A stretch of 64,000 bases of DNA from Kiritimatiellia bacterium (GCA_016929905.1 JAFGHX010000137.1:1-64000), one strand, 5' to 3'. Counted from the stretch's first letter, positions 40,391 to 49,747 are shown. Numbers and translations are program-made. The notes: generated by a model from the sequence alone, not told the origin.

Positions 40391-41740
40391 ATGAAACATT
40401 TGCTCTTGTGTACACTGGTTGTGGGACAAAGCGCCTTGGCATCGGTCCGGAACACGGTCACCTCCTGCTATCTGGGCGCGATGGGCTACAAGTACACGGG
40501 AAGAGAAGAATACCTGCTGCACGCCAAGCAGTTGCTGGACGCCATCCTCCGTGTCTATGGCCGGCGGCCCGAATGGAACAACCTCAAGCAGAACCTCCCG
40601 TTTTTCGCGATCCCGCGTTTCCTGAGCGTCTGGGACGGGTATGCGCACAAGGAGCGGCCCTATCCGGTCTTCGCCTCCGGTGCCGGCCCGCTGCCGCATG
40701 CGCTTTTTGTGAAGGCGTCGGGGGCAAAGGAGTCCCGCCTGGAGTACTGGAGCCCGCAGCGCGACCAGCGCATGGCGGTGACCGACCTGAGTACGCGGCA
40801 GGCCCTTTCCGACCGGATCCAGGAGAAGCGCGTACAGATCTACTATCCGAGCACCTACAACTATGAAATCCGGCTTCCCGCAGGAGCGGATCGGACGATC
40901 GGCCTGTTGCCCCCGTTCGGCGTGCACTACAAGGTGCTCCGGAGCAACGCGGAACGGCTTGTGGCGTACATTCCGAACGGCTTGATGCTCAACCACATCG
41001 GCGCGTTCGGCGACTACTTCTTTGCCGTACCGGCCGGTACCGCCGAGTTCCGGATCGAGACCGAGGCCCCGCAGAAGATGGCCGTGTTCGACAACGCCGA
41101 CATGGAACTCGCGGGCACCCCATCCTCGCCCATCGTCCTGCGCCCGGCCGCGGCCCAAGCGGGAGTCTGGCGCATCCGCACGACGGGCGAAGAGCGCGTG
41201 AGGCTCAGGCTCAAAGGAGTGCCCCCCTTTCTCGGGTATGGGACCCGCGAGTCTTTCTTTCTGCCGCCGACGAAGGGCAATTCCGTGATGGAAGCCGTGC
41301 CCAGGATCGTATCGCTGGGCGCGAAGGCGAAGGCCAGTTCCGTGGCCGGCGGCACGCGGACGGAGTTGGCCTTCGACGGAATCGTCACCGAACAATGGGG
41401 GAACCGCTGGGCCAGCGCCATCGGCCGCGACATCACGCCGGAGAGCCCGGAGTGGCTCGAAGTCGAGCTTGACGGCATCTGCACGGTGACGGCGTTCACG
41501 ATCGACTCATTTCCCATGGACCGGAACTGGGTCAAGACGTATGAATTCCAGCGGTGGACCGGCGACAGGTGGGAGACCGTCCACGCGGGCGAATCGGGCC
41601 GCCCGCTTCTCCGCCATACGCTGGACAAACCGGTGCGGGGAAACAGGTTCCGGCTCCTGGTCACGGGGGCGACTCGGTTCAAGGTCACAGATGTGCACTG
41701 TGTCAACATCAGCGAGTTCAGTATCTATGGGAGCGAGTAG
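40391..41740 (+). CDS. Protein with C-terminal discoidin (F5/8 type C) domain
   Basis: 449 residues. The start KHLLLCTLVVGQSALAS could be a short signal peptide. The next stretch (YLGAMGYKYTGREEYLLHAKQLL) looks like the tail of an alpha/alpha-barrel protein, so the gene may be a 5'-shortened version of a longer enzyme. The last ~150 residues (GAKAKASSVAGGTRTELAFDG, SPEWLEVELDGICTVTAFTI, YGSE) match the carbohydrate-binding discoidin fold. It lies 14 bases after the first beta-helix gene. Function beyond carbohydrate binding is not evident. Confidence 0.6.
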   Translation: MKHLLLCTLVVGQSALASVRNTVTSCYLGAMGYKYTGREEYLLHAKQLLDAILRVYGRRPEWNNLKQNLPFFAIPRFLSVWDGYAHKERPYPVFASGAGPLPHALFVKASGAKESRLEYWSPQRDQRMAVTDLSTRQALSDRIQEKRVQIYYPSTYNYEIRLPAGADRTIGLLPPFGVHYKVLRSNAERLVAYIPNGLMLNHIGAFGDYFFAVPAGTAEFRIETEAPQKMAVFDNADMELAGTPSSPIVLRPAAAQAGVWRIRTTGEERVRLRLKGVPPFLGYGTRESFFLPPTKGNSVMEAVPRIVSLGAKAKASSVAGGTRTELAFDGIVTEQWGNRWASAIGRDITPESPEWLEVELDGICTVTAFTIDSFPMDRNWVKTYEFQRWTGDRWETVHAGESGRPLLRHTLDKPVRGNRFRLLVTGATRFKVTDVHCVNISEFSIYGSE

Positions 41741-41750
41741 AGGATTCATT

Positions 41751-42701
41751 GTGGCGATCGACCTGCACATGCATTCGGTGTACTCGGGCGGCGGGCACGA
41801 CTTCCCGGACACCATCTTCCGGTACGCCCGCGCGCGCGGACTGAGCGCCATCGTGCTGACCGAACACGATACCGTCGATAGCCTGCCCGAGGCAATGGCG
41901 GCTGCCGCGAAGTGGGGGGTCGACACGGTGCCGGGTATCGAGATCACCTGCGGCGCGTCCGTCGTGGGCCGGCACAGCATTCACGTCCTGGCGTATTTCT
42001 TTGATGCGGACGCGCCGGCGTTTCAAGCGCTGGCGACGCGCATGGACGAGGCCGCACGAAAGCGCGAGCAGTTGCTGGCCGCCGCGCTGCAAGCGAACGG
42101 CACGGCGGTATCGGCCGACGATCTGTCGGAAACCGAGCGCCGTTACTACCCGGAGGCCGTCGGACGCCGCATCCGCGGCTCTCACGCCTACGGCATTCTC
42201 CGGGGCACAGCCCGGCGCTGCAGCGGGCTGTCAGGTCGCAAGATCGAAGAGATCGCGATGCAAGTCGAGCTGCCCGCTCTCGACGAGGTGTGCGCGAGCG
42301 TGCGGCTGGCGGGCGGGATCACCATGTGGGCACATCCGCTTTCGCGTCAGCCGCTCGGGGCGGTATCCGAGTTCAAGCGGGCCGCGCTCCGGCTCTTCGA
42401 GCTCGGGCTGGACGGGTTCGAAGCCATCTCGTATAAGCACTCACCGGACGTGACGCGGGCGTTGGTCGAGTTCGCACGCGCATGCGGCCGCCCGTATTCG
42501 GGTGGGGGGGACTGCCACGCGCACCGGTTCGGCTGTGCCTGGGAGGGGTGCTGCAACCACGCACCGCGCCTGGGCACGCTGGACGTGCCCGATGAGGTGC
42601 TAAGCGCGATGCGCAGGTACTGGCAGCGGCGCGGAGGCCGTTGGAGAGGAGAGGACAGATGTCCGCCATGCGGGCACCGTGCAGGGGAAGGAGACAGATG
42701 A
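41751..42701 (+). CDS. PHP-domain metal-dependent phosphoesterase
   Basis: 316 residues from a GTG at 41751, chosen because AGAGGA is 6 bases upstream and the previous stop is 10 bases away; an ATG at 41727 is possible. The metal motifs are clear: AIDLHMHSVYSGGG, VLTEHDTVDSLPEA, VPGIEITC, MWAHPLS and GGDCHAHRFG. PHP enzymes hydrolyse phosphate esters such as nucleotide or sugar phosphates; the substrate is open. The stop overlaps the next beta-helix gene by 4 bases (ATGA), so the two are translationally coupled. Confidence 0.85.
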   Translation: MAIDLHMHSVYSGGGHDFPDTIFRYARARGLSAIVLTEHDTVDSLPEAMAAAAKWGVDTVPGIEITCGASVVGRHSIHVLAYFFDADAPAFQALATRMDEAARKREQLLAAALQANGTAVSADDLSETERRYYPEAVGRRIRGSHAYGILRGTARRCSGLSGRKIEEIAMQVELPALDEVCASVRLAGGITMWAHPLSRQPLGAVSEFKRAALRLFELGLDGFEAISYKHSPDVTRALVEFARACGRPYSGGGDCHAHRFGCAWEGCCNHAPRLGTLDVPDEVLSAMRRYWQRRGGRWRGEDRCPPCGHRAGEGDR

Positions 42702-45700
42702 AAAGGAGCTTGTTGACGGCCGTACTCGGGGTGGGCCTGGCGGCCCTGCCGTTCTGCCCCTCGAGCGGGGTGGGGGATGGTGCAAACGAACCCCTGCGTC
42801 GGCTGTATGTGTCGCCCGCGGGCGACGACGCACATGACGGGCTGTCGCCCGAATCGGCGTTCCGAAGCATTGGGCAAGCGGCTCGCGTCGTGCAACCCGG
42901 CGACCTCGTTCTGGTTGCCGGCGGCACGTACGTCGAACACGTCAAGCTCGAACGGGCCGGGACCCCCGACCGCCCGATCGTGTTCCGCGCCGCGCCGTTC
43001 GAAACGGCACTGGTCACGTTCGGAGACCGGCCGGAAGGGTGGCAGAAGGTGGCCGGCACCAGATTCTGCTGGTCGCTGCGCTATGCGCACCTCCCGAATC
43101 TCGTGTGGGAAGACCGCACGGCCATCCGCTACGTGGAGGTCAACGACCCGCTGACCCTGGACAAGCTGCCCGGCTCCTATCTCTACGACCGGGAGCAGAA
43201 GGTGCTGAACGTCCATCCGCTGCACGGCTTAACGCCGGACGAGGCTGTCATCGTGGTGGTGCGGCACAGCGACTACTCCTTCAAGCGGACGACGGGCAAA
43301 CTGCATCCCACGCTGACCGGTTTTTTCTCCCGTACCGCGCGGCTCTGGGACAGAGGCTTCCTGATGTGTGCCCCTTACAACCGCGTGGAGGGCTTCACCG
43401 TCGCGTATCAGCCGATGGGTATCCAGATCACGACCAACGCGTGTCAAGCGCTGAACAATACCGTTTACGGCTGCGTGGTGGGCATCCACATCCTGGAGGG
43501 AGACGGCAGTCTCGCGGCCGGCAACACGTGTTTCCGGAACAATTCGCACGGGATCCTGGCCCAAACCTACAACGACGCGCTCATCAGCAACAACGTCTGC
43601 CGCGCCAACACGCCCGCCGGCGCATTCCACGGCGAAAATACCGGCGGACTGGGCAACCCGCAAGAGCTCGCGTTCTACGGCGGCAGCCGGGCCGGTCACA
43701 TATCGTTCATCGGCAACCGGGTCGTGGCACAGCACCCGGGCCGCATCTGGCGGATCAAGGGGCTCAGTGGCCGGATTACGGCGACGCACAACGTCTTCGT
43801 GGGCGGCTCGCCGCTGGGCCACTTCATGCCCGGCGGAGAAGACTACTCGCACAATACCGTGGTCGGCGGCGCATTGGTCAACCGGCACAGCCAGGCCAGA
43901 GACCCCATCACCCCGGAGCAGGCCAAAGAAGGCCGGATTATTGCGAACAACCTGTGCCTCTACTCGCCGGACGTGGCGAAAAGGTCCGGCTGGTGGGTCG
44001 CCGCACGGGAATACAAGCCCGACCGTTACCCGTTTGCCGACCCGGGCCGCGACGACTACCGGCTTCGGCCCGACAGCCCGGACCTGGGCACCGGCGCCTG
44101 CCCGGACGCGGCGCCCGTGCGCTATGTGGCGCCCGCTGGCGACGACGGTGCCAGCGGCCTCACACCGAAGACCGCTTGGCGGACCCTGGCCAAGGCCGCG
44201 GCCAGTGCGCGCTCTGGCGACACGGTCTATGTGCTTGCGGGTACCTATGCCGAAAGCATCACGCTGGCCGGCCGGGGCGCGAATGGTCGCCCGCTGGCCT
44301 TCAAGAGCTATGGCCGCCAGCCGGTCGTGCTCGACGGCGGCGGCAGGCTGGACTACGGGTGCATCCTGAAAGGCGCCTCACAGGTCATCATCGATGGTCT
44401 GGTCTTCAAAGGGTTCCGGCGCGCCGCTGTGGCGCTCGCCAACAGCCGCGACATCCAGCTTGTCGAGAATGTATTCGACGGCACGGAGACCGGCGTTCAT
44501 ATTGAGGGCGGGCAGAACATCGTTTTGGCGAACAACACCTGCCGCCGCTGCGGCAAGGGGGTGGCGGCATGCGGCGTTGGCCAGAACCTGGTCCTGCGGA
44601 ACAATCTGTTCCTCGACGCGACGCAGGCCCCCGTCGCGCTTGATGAAGCGAGCGCCCCCCGAGTCCTGAGCGAACGGAACGCGGCAAGCGGTCCCGGCGC
44701 ACAGCAATGGCTCGCCCGGTGGCAGACGACGGTGCGCGAGCCGCATGCCAGCCGCGTGGCGGACATCGCGCTGGAACCCCCGCACTACCGCCTGCCGCGG
44801 GGTTGCACGCTGGCTTTTGAAGGGCTCGGCCACAGACCGATCGGAGCGCGCGACGCCGAACCGGAGCCCAGTTCCGTAGCGGTCGAGAATCTTCGAGCGG
44901 CTTCGCTCCGGCCCGACGCCGTTGTCCTGGCCTGGGATACGCCCTGTGACTTCCCGGACGTGGAGATCCGGTGGTCGACTGACGACGGCAAGAAGGGCAC
45001 CATCCATGTTCGCCAGGACTCGTGTTTGAAACAAACGGCGTTCGCAACCCCACTGCGAGACCTGACGCCGGGAACCACCTGCCGCGTTCGGCTCACCGCA
45101 AACGTCCCGGACGGGAGGAAAGGCGCTGCGGAACTCACGTTCCGAACGCCCGAGTCCGTTCGGGCGCCCGGCACGCTGTACGTCGCTCCCGACGGAAACG
45201 ACGCCAGCGACGGCACGCAGCGCGGCCGGGCTTTCCGAACGCTGTCCGCCGCCTCGCTGGCTGCCGTACCGGGCGACAGGATACGGGTCGCGCCCGGCGT
45301 CTATCCGGAGACGGTGCGGATCTGGTGCGGCGGCCTCTCCGCGCAGCAGCGGCTCACGTTCGAAAGCGAACAGACCGGCGGCGCCATCATTGACTGCGAA
45401 CAGCTTCGTCCGAGCGCCTTCGTCCTGGATACCGTGCAACACGTGACGCTCGACGGATTCCGCATTCGCGGCCTGATCTACGCCAGAAGCACGGGCATCC
45501 TTGCACAGCACGCACAGGACGTCATCGTCCGGAATATCAGCGCCGGGTCCGCCAACTTCCAAGAGGCCGGGCATGTGCTGGAAGCGCATCGCAGCCGGGG
45601 CTTCATGATCACCAACAACCTGTTCGGCACCGGTTGGTTTCACGTGAAGACACAAGACTGCGAGGAGTTCACGATCGCGCACAACACGTTTTTCCACGGC

Positions 45701-46114
45701 GGCATCGGCTGTCTGATGCTCGGCGGCGTCAAGGACGCGTCATGGCGCATCACGGACAACATCTTCCTCGGCAGGATGCACCCCACGAAAGACGTCGCCG
45801 CAGTGGTCGTCGCGTCCTCCGCCAAGCCGTGCGTCTGCGACCGCAACCTCTATTGGCAATACCAGCCCAAGCGGAACGGGCCGGCCCTGTTCGGCATGCA
45901 CGCGGGCAATGGCCACGGTTCGCGGGACAACGCGAGAACAATCGAGGAAGCCGCGCAGAAGTACGGCATGGAACACCACGGCAAGTACGCGGACCCCGGA
46001 TTCGTCAGACACGAGAAAGGAGACTTCAGTCTGAAGCCGGACTCGCCCGCCATCGGAATGGGAGAGGACGGCACAACGGCAGGGTCAAGCCTGACAAGAC
46101 TCATCGACGAATAG
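42698..46114 (+). CDS. Secreted DUF1565/right-handed beta-helix protein, copy 2
   Basis: 1138 residues starting KRSLLTAVLGVGLAALPFC, a signal peptide. The layout is the same as in the protein at 36975: LYVSPAGDDAHDG (module 1), RYVAPAGDDGASG (module 2, nt ~44120), fibronectin-like segment (nt ~44880-45150) and LYVAPDGNDASDG (module 3, nt ~45173). Even lesser motifs such as HNRVEGF/HNVVEGF and the ends (SPAIGMGEDGTTAG / SPAVGMGEGGVTVG) agree, so this is a tandem paralogue. The start overlaps the PHP stop. Glycan binding or lyase activity is only suggested by fold. Confidence 0.8.
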   Translation: MKRSLLTAVLGVGLAALPFCPSSGVGDGANEPLRRLYVSPAGDDAHDGLSPESAFRSIGQAARVVQPGDLVLVAGGTYVEHVKLERAGTPDRPIVFRAAPFETALVTFGDRPEGWQKVAGTRFCWSLRYAHLPNLVWEDRTAIRYVEVNDPLTLDKLPGSYLYDREQKVLNVHPLHGLTPDEAVIVVVRHSDYSFKRTTGKLHPTLTGFFSRTARLWDRGFLMCAPYNRVEGFTVAYQPMGIQITTNACQALNNTVYGCVVGIHILEGDGSLAAGNTCFRNNSHGILAQTYNDALISNNVCRANTPAGAFHGENTGGLGNPQELAFYGGSRAGHISFIGNRVVAQHPGRIWRIKGLSGRITATHNVFVGGSPLGHFMPGGEDYSHNTVVGGALVNRHSQARDPITPEQAKEGRIIANNLCLYSPDVAKRSGWWVAAREYKPDRYPFADPGRDDYRLRPDSPDLGTGACPDAAPVRYVAPAGDDGASGLTPKTAWRTLAKAAASARSGDTVYVLAGTYAESITLAGRGANGRPLAFKSYGRQPVVLDGGGRLDYGCILKGASQVIIDGLVFKGFRRAAVALANSRDIQLVENVFDGTETGVHIEGGQNIVLANNTCRRCGKGVAACGVGQNLVLRNNLFLDATQAPVALDEASAPRVLSERNAASGPGAQQWLARWQTTVREPHASRVADIALEPPHYRLPRGCTLAFEGLGHRPIGARDAEPEPSSVAVENLRAASLRPDAVVLAWDTPCDFPDVEIRWSTDDGKKGTIHVRQDSCLKQTAFATPLRDLTPGTTCRVRLTANVPDGRKGAAELTFRTPESVRAPGTLYVAPDGNDASDGTQRGRAFRTLSAASLAAVPGDRIRVAPGVYPETVRIWCGGLSAQQRLTFESEQTGGAIIDCEQLRPSAFVLDTVQHVTLDGFRIRGLIYARSTGILAQHAQDVIVRNISAGSANFQEAGHVLEAHRSRGFMITNNLFGTGWFHVKTQDCEEFTIAHNTFFHGGIGCLMLGGVKDASWRITDNIFLGRMHPTKDVAAVVVASSAKPCVCDRNLYWQYQPKRNGPALFGMHAGNGHGSRDNARTIEEAAQKYGMEHHGKYADPGFVRHEKGDFSLKPDSPAIGMGEDGTTAGSSLTRLIDE

Positions 46115-46170
46115 ACGCGGGAAACACCCGAGGCGAGCGCGGCCCGCAAGTCAATGAAAGCCGGTTAAGG

Positions 46171-46250
46171 CGGGCGTTGCCCGCAACCCAAGCAGGCCAG
46201 GCGTCCTCGCCTGGCCCTCCCCGGGCCCTACGCGGCCGAGGACGGCCGCG
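46171..46250. repeat. Three consecutive GC-rich hairpins after the beta-helix operon
   Basis: CGGGC-GTT-GCCCG (46171-46183), GGCCAGGCG-TCCT-CGCCTGGCC (46195-46216) and CGCGGCCG-AGGA-CGGCCGCG (46231-46250) follow in line. The last two have perfect stems and loops (TCCT and AGGA) that are each other's reverse complement. No T-run follows. They may end the operon or be repeat units. Confidence 0.75.
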
Positions 46251-46316
46251 CTACTCAGATACACTCGAAGGCGTGTATGTTGATCGGAAAGCGGCTAACG
46301 CAACGGAGGGACCACA

Positions 46317-47558
46317 ATGGACGAAGCGATTGAGAGGACGAGACAACGGACGCTCGAGTACATCGGGGCGACTCCGGAACAGGTCGAGCGGGGATTGGCG
46401 CTGCACGCGAAGCTGTTTGCGTGCGACACGTTCGGGTTCCTGCCGAGAACGCTGTCGAAGAAGGCGTACGAGACGCTGTGGGCCATGATCGAAAACGGGG
46501 CGACATTCGACGAGATCGCGCCGGTCAAACAGGTGCTGGCCGCCTCCAGCCACCTCTACGACCCCTGGTGCCGTGAGCGGTTCCTGGAGGCGATCGCGGC
46601 CACCGGTTTGAACTGCACCGTGCTGACGATGGGCAGCGAGAAGGACCTGCATCACAGTCTCCATCGTATCTCCTGGTACATCCAGCTCTTCGATCACATG
46701 CGCGAACACCTGCGCAAGGCGCTCGGTCCGCCGGACATTGAAACCGCCCGGCGCGAGAAGAAACTGGCCGTGGTGTGCAGTACCAATTGCCCGCCTGCGC
46801 ACGGCGGACTGCACGACGGCGTGGACGCACACCATTGGATCGACATCTTTTACCGGCTCGGCATCCGCGTGATGCATCTGACCTACAACCGCCGCAATTG
46901 GGTAGGGGACGGCTGCCTAGAACCGGCCGACGGCGGCTTGAGCCTGCACGGGCGCGATGTGGTTCGCCATCTGAATGAGATCGGCATGGTGGTCGACACG
47001 CCGCATACCGGGCGCCGCACGACCCTGGACGCGGCCAAACACTCGAAGGCGCCGATCATGGCCACCCATACCGTGTGCCGCGGCCTGTACGAGCACCCGC
47101 GCGGAAAGACCGACGACGAACTGAAAGCCATCGCCGACACCGGCGGCTTGGTCGGGATGTGCGTGATTCCGTACTTCCTGGGTGAAGGCGGGAACATCAA
47201 CACGCTGCTTGACCACCTCGACTATGCGCTGAACCTTATCGGCCCCGACCATGTCGCCATCGGGACCGATACCGCCTATTCCGCGCCCTTGCCCGATGGC
47301 GCAGAACCGTTCGACGAACGGCACCCGCAACCGAGCCCCTACAGCCGGGAAAAGTGGTGGGGCGCCTGGCAGCCCGAACACCAGCAGCCCAAACCGACGG
47401 AGGAGCAGGCCGAGACACTGCGCTGGACGAATTGGCCGTGCTTCACCGTGGGGCTCGTTGCCCGCGGCCACAACGAAGCCGAGATCGCGAAGGTGCTCGG
47501 CGGCAATTTCCTGCGCGTGCTCGCCGACGTTCAGAAACGGGGTGAACGCCCGGCGTGA
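46317..47558 (+). CDS. Peptidase M19 (renal dipeptidase)-like amidohydrolase
   Basis: 413 residues with GAGGG before the ATG. The overall pattern is M19: LGIRVMHLTYNRRNWVGDGC, VVDTPHTGRRTTLDA, MATHTVCRGLYEHPRGKTDDEL, LGGNFLRVL at the end. The second metal-site histidines (PHTG, THTV) and the late Asp (AIGTDTAYS) are present. The N-terminal HxD that opens normal M19 enzymes is replaced (FACDTFGFLP). The protein may therefore be a non-dipeptidase branch of the fold or inactive. It has no signal peptide, so it acts in the cytoplasm. Confidence 0.8.
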   Translation: MDEAIERTRQRTLEYIGATPEQVERGLALHAKLFACDTFGFLPRTLSKKAYETLWAMIENGATFDEIAPVKQVLAASSHLYDPWCRERFLEAIAATGLNCTVLTMGSEKDLHHSLHRISWYIQLFDHMREHLRKALGPPDIETARREKKLAVVCSTNCPPAHGGLHDGVDAHHWIDIFYRLGIRVMHLTYNRRNWVGDGCLEPADGGLSLHGRDVVRHLNEIGMVVDTPHTGRRTTLDAAKHSKAPIMATHTVCRGLYEHPRGKTDDELKAIADTGGLVGMCVIPYFLGEGGNINTLLDHLDYALNLIGPDHVAIGTDTAYSAPLPDGAEPFDERHPQPSPYSREKWWGAWQPEHQQPKPTEEQAETLRWTNWPCFTVGLVARGHNEAEIAKVLGGNFLRVLADVQKRGERPA

Positions 47559-47697
47559 GAGACCGCGCTTCGGTTCTCGCTTTGCCTTGCTCTTTGTCTT
47601 ACCCTTCGTCCGAACGGCCCGTCGAGCGGAAGCCGCCTGGCCGGCGGCCGGGCGCGCGCCGGAGCGAAGCGAAGGGCAGGCAAGAAGCAGGACGAAA

Positions 47698-48675
47698 ATG
47701 AGACGAGCAAGGCAAGCGGGTCCGTTTCTGTCGCTGGTCGGCGCGTCCTTTCTCTGGGCCCTGATTCCCGTCTTCACACGCTACGTGATGCGGTCCGGTC
47801 AACTGGGCGCCTACACCCTTGCGTTCGGCCGGTTCTTCTTCGGGCTGATCGCCCTGTGGGTCGCGCTTCGGCTGCAGGGCCGTCGGCTGAGCTTCCGCGG
47901 GCATGCGTCGCGCTGGACGGTGCTGGCGGGAATCGCGCTGGGCGCCGACCTCGTCTTGATCAATCACGGGTTCAAGTACACGACGGCGATCGTGGGAGGG
48001 CTGCTCAGCAACTTCTCGTTCCCTGTCATGATGCTGCTCGGGGTCGTGGCGCTGAAGGAACAGTTCGGCGTGCGTAAGGGGGTTGGCGCGCTGCTGGTCC
48101 TGGCGGGTGTCTGCCTGGCCGCGGGCAACGGCCAGAGTCTGGCGGCCATGCTTCGCTCTTCACGCTGGACAGGCAATCTGTTGGTCTTGGGCGGCGCGAG
48201 CGCCTGGGCGGTCTATGCGCTGTGCCACAAGAAGAGCACGCGCGGAGGGGCGGCCGTCACGGAGGGCCTTATCGCCATCCTCGCGGTCGGCGGGTTGATC
48301 AGCCTGGCCCTGGCCATCGGAACGGAACGGCTGCCGCTGAACCTCTCTGCGGCCGGCTGCGGCAGTGTCCTGGCGCTCGGCCTGGGCTGCACGGGCCTGT
48401 CCTATGCCCTGCTCGGATTCGGGCTCAAGCATGTGGAACTGGTGACCGCCGCCTGCGTGACCGCGCTCACACCGGCACTCAGCGTGTTCTTCGGACATCT
48501 GTTGCTCGGCGAGCCGCTCACCTTCTACGCCGCGCTGGGCGCACTCCTGATCGGGCTCGGCATTGTCGCTGCCGCGGAAAAGCGCATCACGGCGCCCATT
48601 CCGCCTGCGTACCCGCGAAACACGCCCGGTTTGCCGCCGGCGCGGTCCTCGCCGGGCGTCGTGTCCGGGAACTAG
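47698..48675 (+). CDS. EamA/DMT-family membrane transporter
   Basis: 325 residues with about ten hydrophobic helices in two EamA repeats (LVGASFLWALIPVFTRYV near the start, LVLGGASAWAVYALCHKK in the middle, LTPALSVFFGHLLLGEPLTFY in the second repeat). The family exports or imports small metabolites (amino acids, nucleotide sugars). The substrate here is unknown. It follows the M19-like gene by 139 bases and may share its operon. The C-terminal 40 residues are proline-rich and cytoplasmic. Confidence 0.85.
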   Translation: MRRARQAGPFLSLVGASFLWALIPVFTRYVMRSGQLGAYTLAFGRFFFGLIALWVALRLQGRRLSFRGHASRWTVLAGIALGADLVLINHGFKYTTAIVGGLLSNFSFPVMMLLGVVALKEQFGVRKGVGALLVLAGVCLAAGNGQSLAAMLRSSRWTGNLLVLGGASAWAVYALCHKKSTRGGAAVTEGLIAILAVGGLISLALAIGTERLPLNLSAAGCGSVLALGLGCTGLSYALLGFGLKHVELVTAACVTALTPALSVFFGHLLLGEPLTFYAALGALLIGLGIVAAAEKRITAPIPPAYPRNTPGLPPARSSPGVVSGN

Positions 48676-48799
48676 CCTGCCACGACCGCCGCGCATTCTG
48701 CCGTGTCCGCAAGGAGCTGGATAGGGGCAATGCCTGGCCGCCGTACGGCCACGCGGCTTCGGCCCGCCGCTCACGGCAATTCTTATTATGGCGTTACGC

Positions 48800-48899
48800 C
48801 CGTTCGTAGTGTCGAAGATCTGTGGTGGAAGCCCCGTGAGGGGCGTTCCCGGGGCAACAGGCGTGTACGGACAGCCCTTACGGGCTTGACTACGAACGG
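48800..48899. repeat. 100-bp cruciform-like element
   Basis: An outer stem CCGTTCGTAGT (48800-48810) / ACTACGAACGG (48889-48899) is perfect over 11 bp. It encloses two small hairpins, GCCCC-GTGA-GGGGC (48831-48844) and AGCCC-TTAC-GGGCT (48873-48886). Three stems closing one junction look like a structured RNA or a dispersed repeat unit. No coding potential. Confidence 0.75.
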
Positions 48900-48946
48900 A
48901 TTTCACCGGGGCGCCGCCATGATGACAATCGCTGCTCCGCTCAGCC

Positions 48947-48975
48947 TTGCCCTTTTTCGCGCATTCCTGCATATT
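48947..48975 (+). promoter_or_regulatory. Possible truA promoter
   Basis: TTGCCC (48947-48952) is 17 bases before CATATT (48970-48975). Transcription would begin around 48982, four bases before the truA ATG, which would give a leaderless message. Confidence 0.35.
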
Positions 48976-48985
48976 CTTGCCTGGC

Positions 48986-49747
48986 ATGAGCGGCAAACGC
49001 TACAAGCTCACGATTTCGTACGACGGATCCACCTACGCGGGCTGGCAGGTTCAGCCACAGCAACGCACGGTGCAGGGCGAACTGGAACGTGTGCTCGCCG
49101 AATTGACCGGGGAACACGCCAAGGTGCACGGTAGCGGCCGGACGGACCGGGGCGTACACGCGAAAGGCCAGGTTGCCCATCTGGATCTGGCCGGACGAAT
49201 GCCGCCCGCGGCGCTCGCCAAAGGGCTGAACGCCTTGCTGCCCGTCGACATCCGGGTTACGGCCGCCAGGCTTGCGGCACCCTCCTTTCACGCGCGGCGC
49301 TCGGCGATCGGAAAGGAGTACCGCTATTTCATCTGGGACGCCGACGTCGTCCCGCCGTTCCTGCGGCTCTACCGTGCGCACGTCAGGAGCCGGCTGGACG
49401 TCGCGGCCATGAGCCGCGCCGCCGCCGGCATCCGGGGCCGGCACGATTTCGCGGCACTGACCGCGAACCCGAACAGGGTGGTGGAGAGCACGGTCCGCAC
49501 CGTGTCCATGCTCACCGTCCGGCGCCGGGGTTCCGAAGTCGTGATCACGGCCTGCGCGGACGGGTTCCTCTATAAGATGGTCCGCAGTATCGCGGGCATT
49601 CTGATCAGGGTGGGGGAGGGGACCGTGCCGCCCGGGGAGATCCGGGCGATCCTGCGCTCCCGAACACGGACGGCGCGGGTGCCCACCGCGCCGCCGCACG
49701 GCCTTTTTCTCTGGCGCGTCATGTACCCGCACGCTACAGTGGTGTAA
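48986..49747 (+). CDS. truA: tRNA pseudouridine(38-40) synthase TruA
   Basis: 253 residues, the usual length. It isomerises uridines 38-40 of the tRNA anticodon arm. The catalytic Asp is in GSGRTDRGVHAKGQVAH, and the N-terminal LTISYDGSTYAGWQVQPQ and the FLYKMVRSIAGILI segment near the end are family hallmarks. The ATG at 48986 is preferred; an upstream in-frame ATG (48947) would lie inside the promoter candidate. The stop shares one base with the rpe start. Confidence 0.95.
   Translation: MSGKRYKLTISYDGSTYAGWQVQPQQRTVQGELERVLAELTGEHAKVHGSGRTDRGVHAKGQVAHLDLAGRMPPAALAKGLNALLPVDIRVTAARLAAPSFHARRSAIGKEYRYFIWDADVVPPFLRLYRAHVRSRLDVAAMSRAAAGIRGRHDFAALTANPNRVVESTVRTVSMLTVRRRGSEVVITACADGFLYKMVRSIAGILIRVGEGTVPPGEIRAILRSRTRTARVPTAPPHGLFLWRVMYPHATVV

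Larger units (their letters stand above)
48676..48985. other. 310-bp intergenic region before truA
   Basis: No gene seen. It holds the 100-bp cruciform-like element at 48800-48899 and, near the end, a promoter candidate at 48947-48975. Confidence 0.5.
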
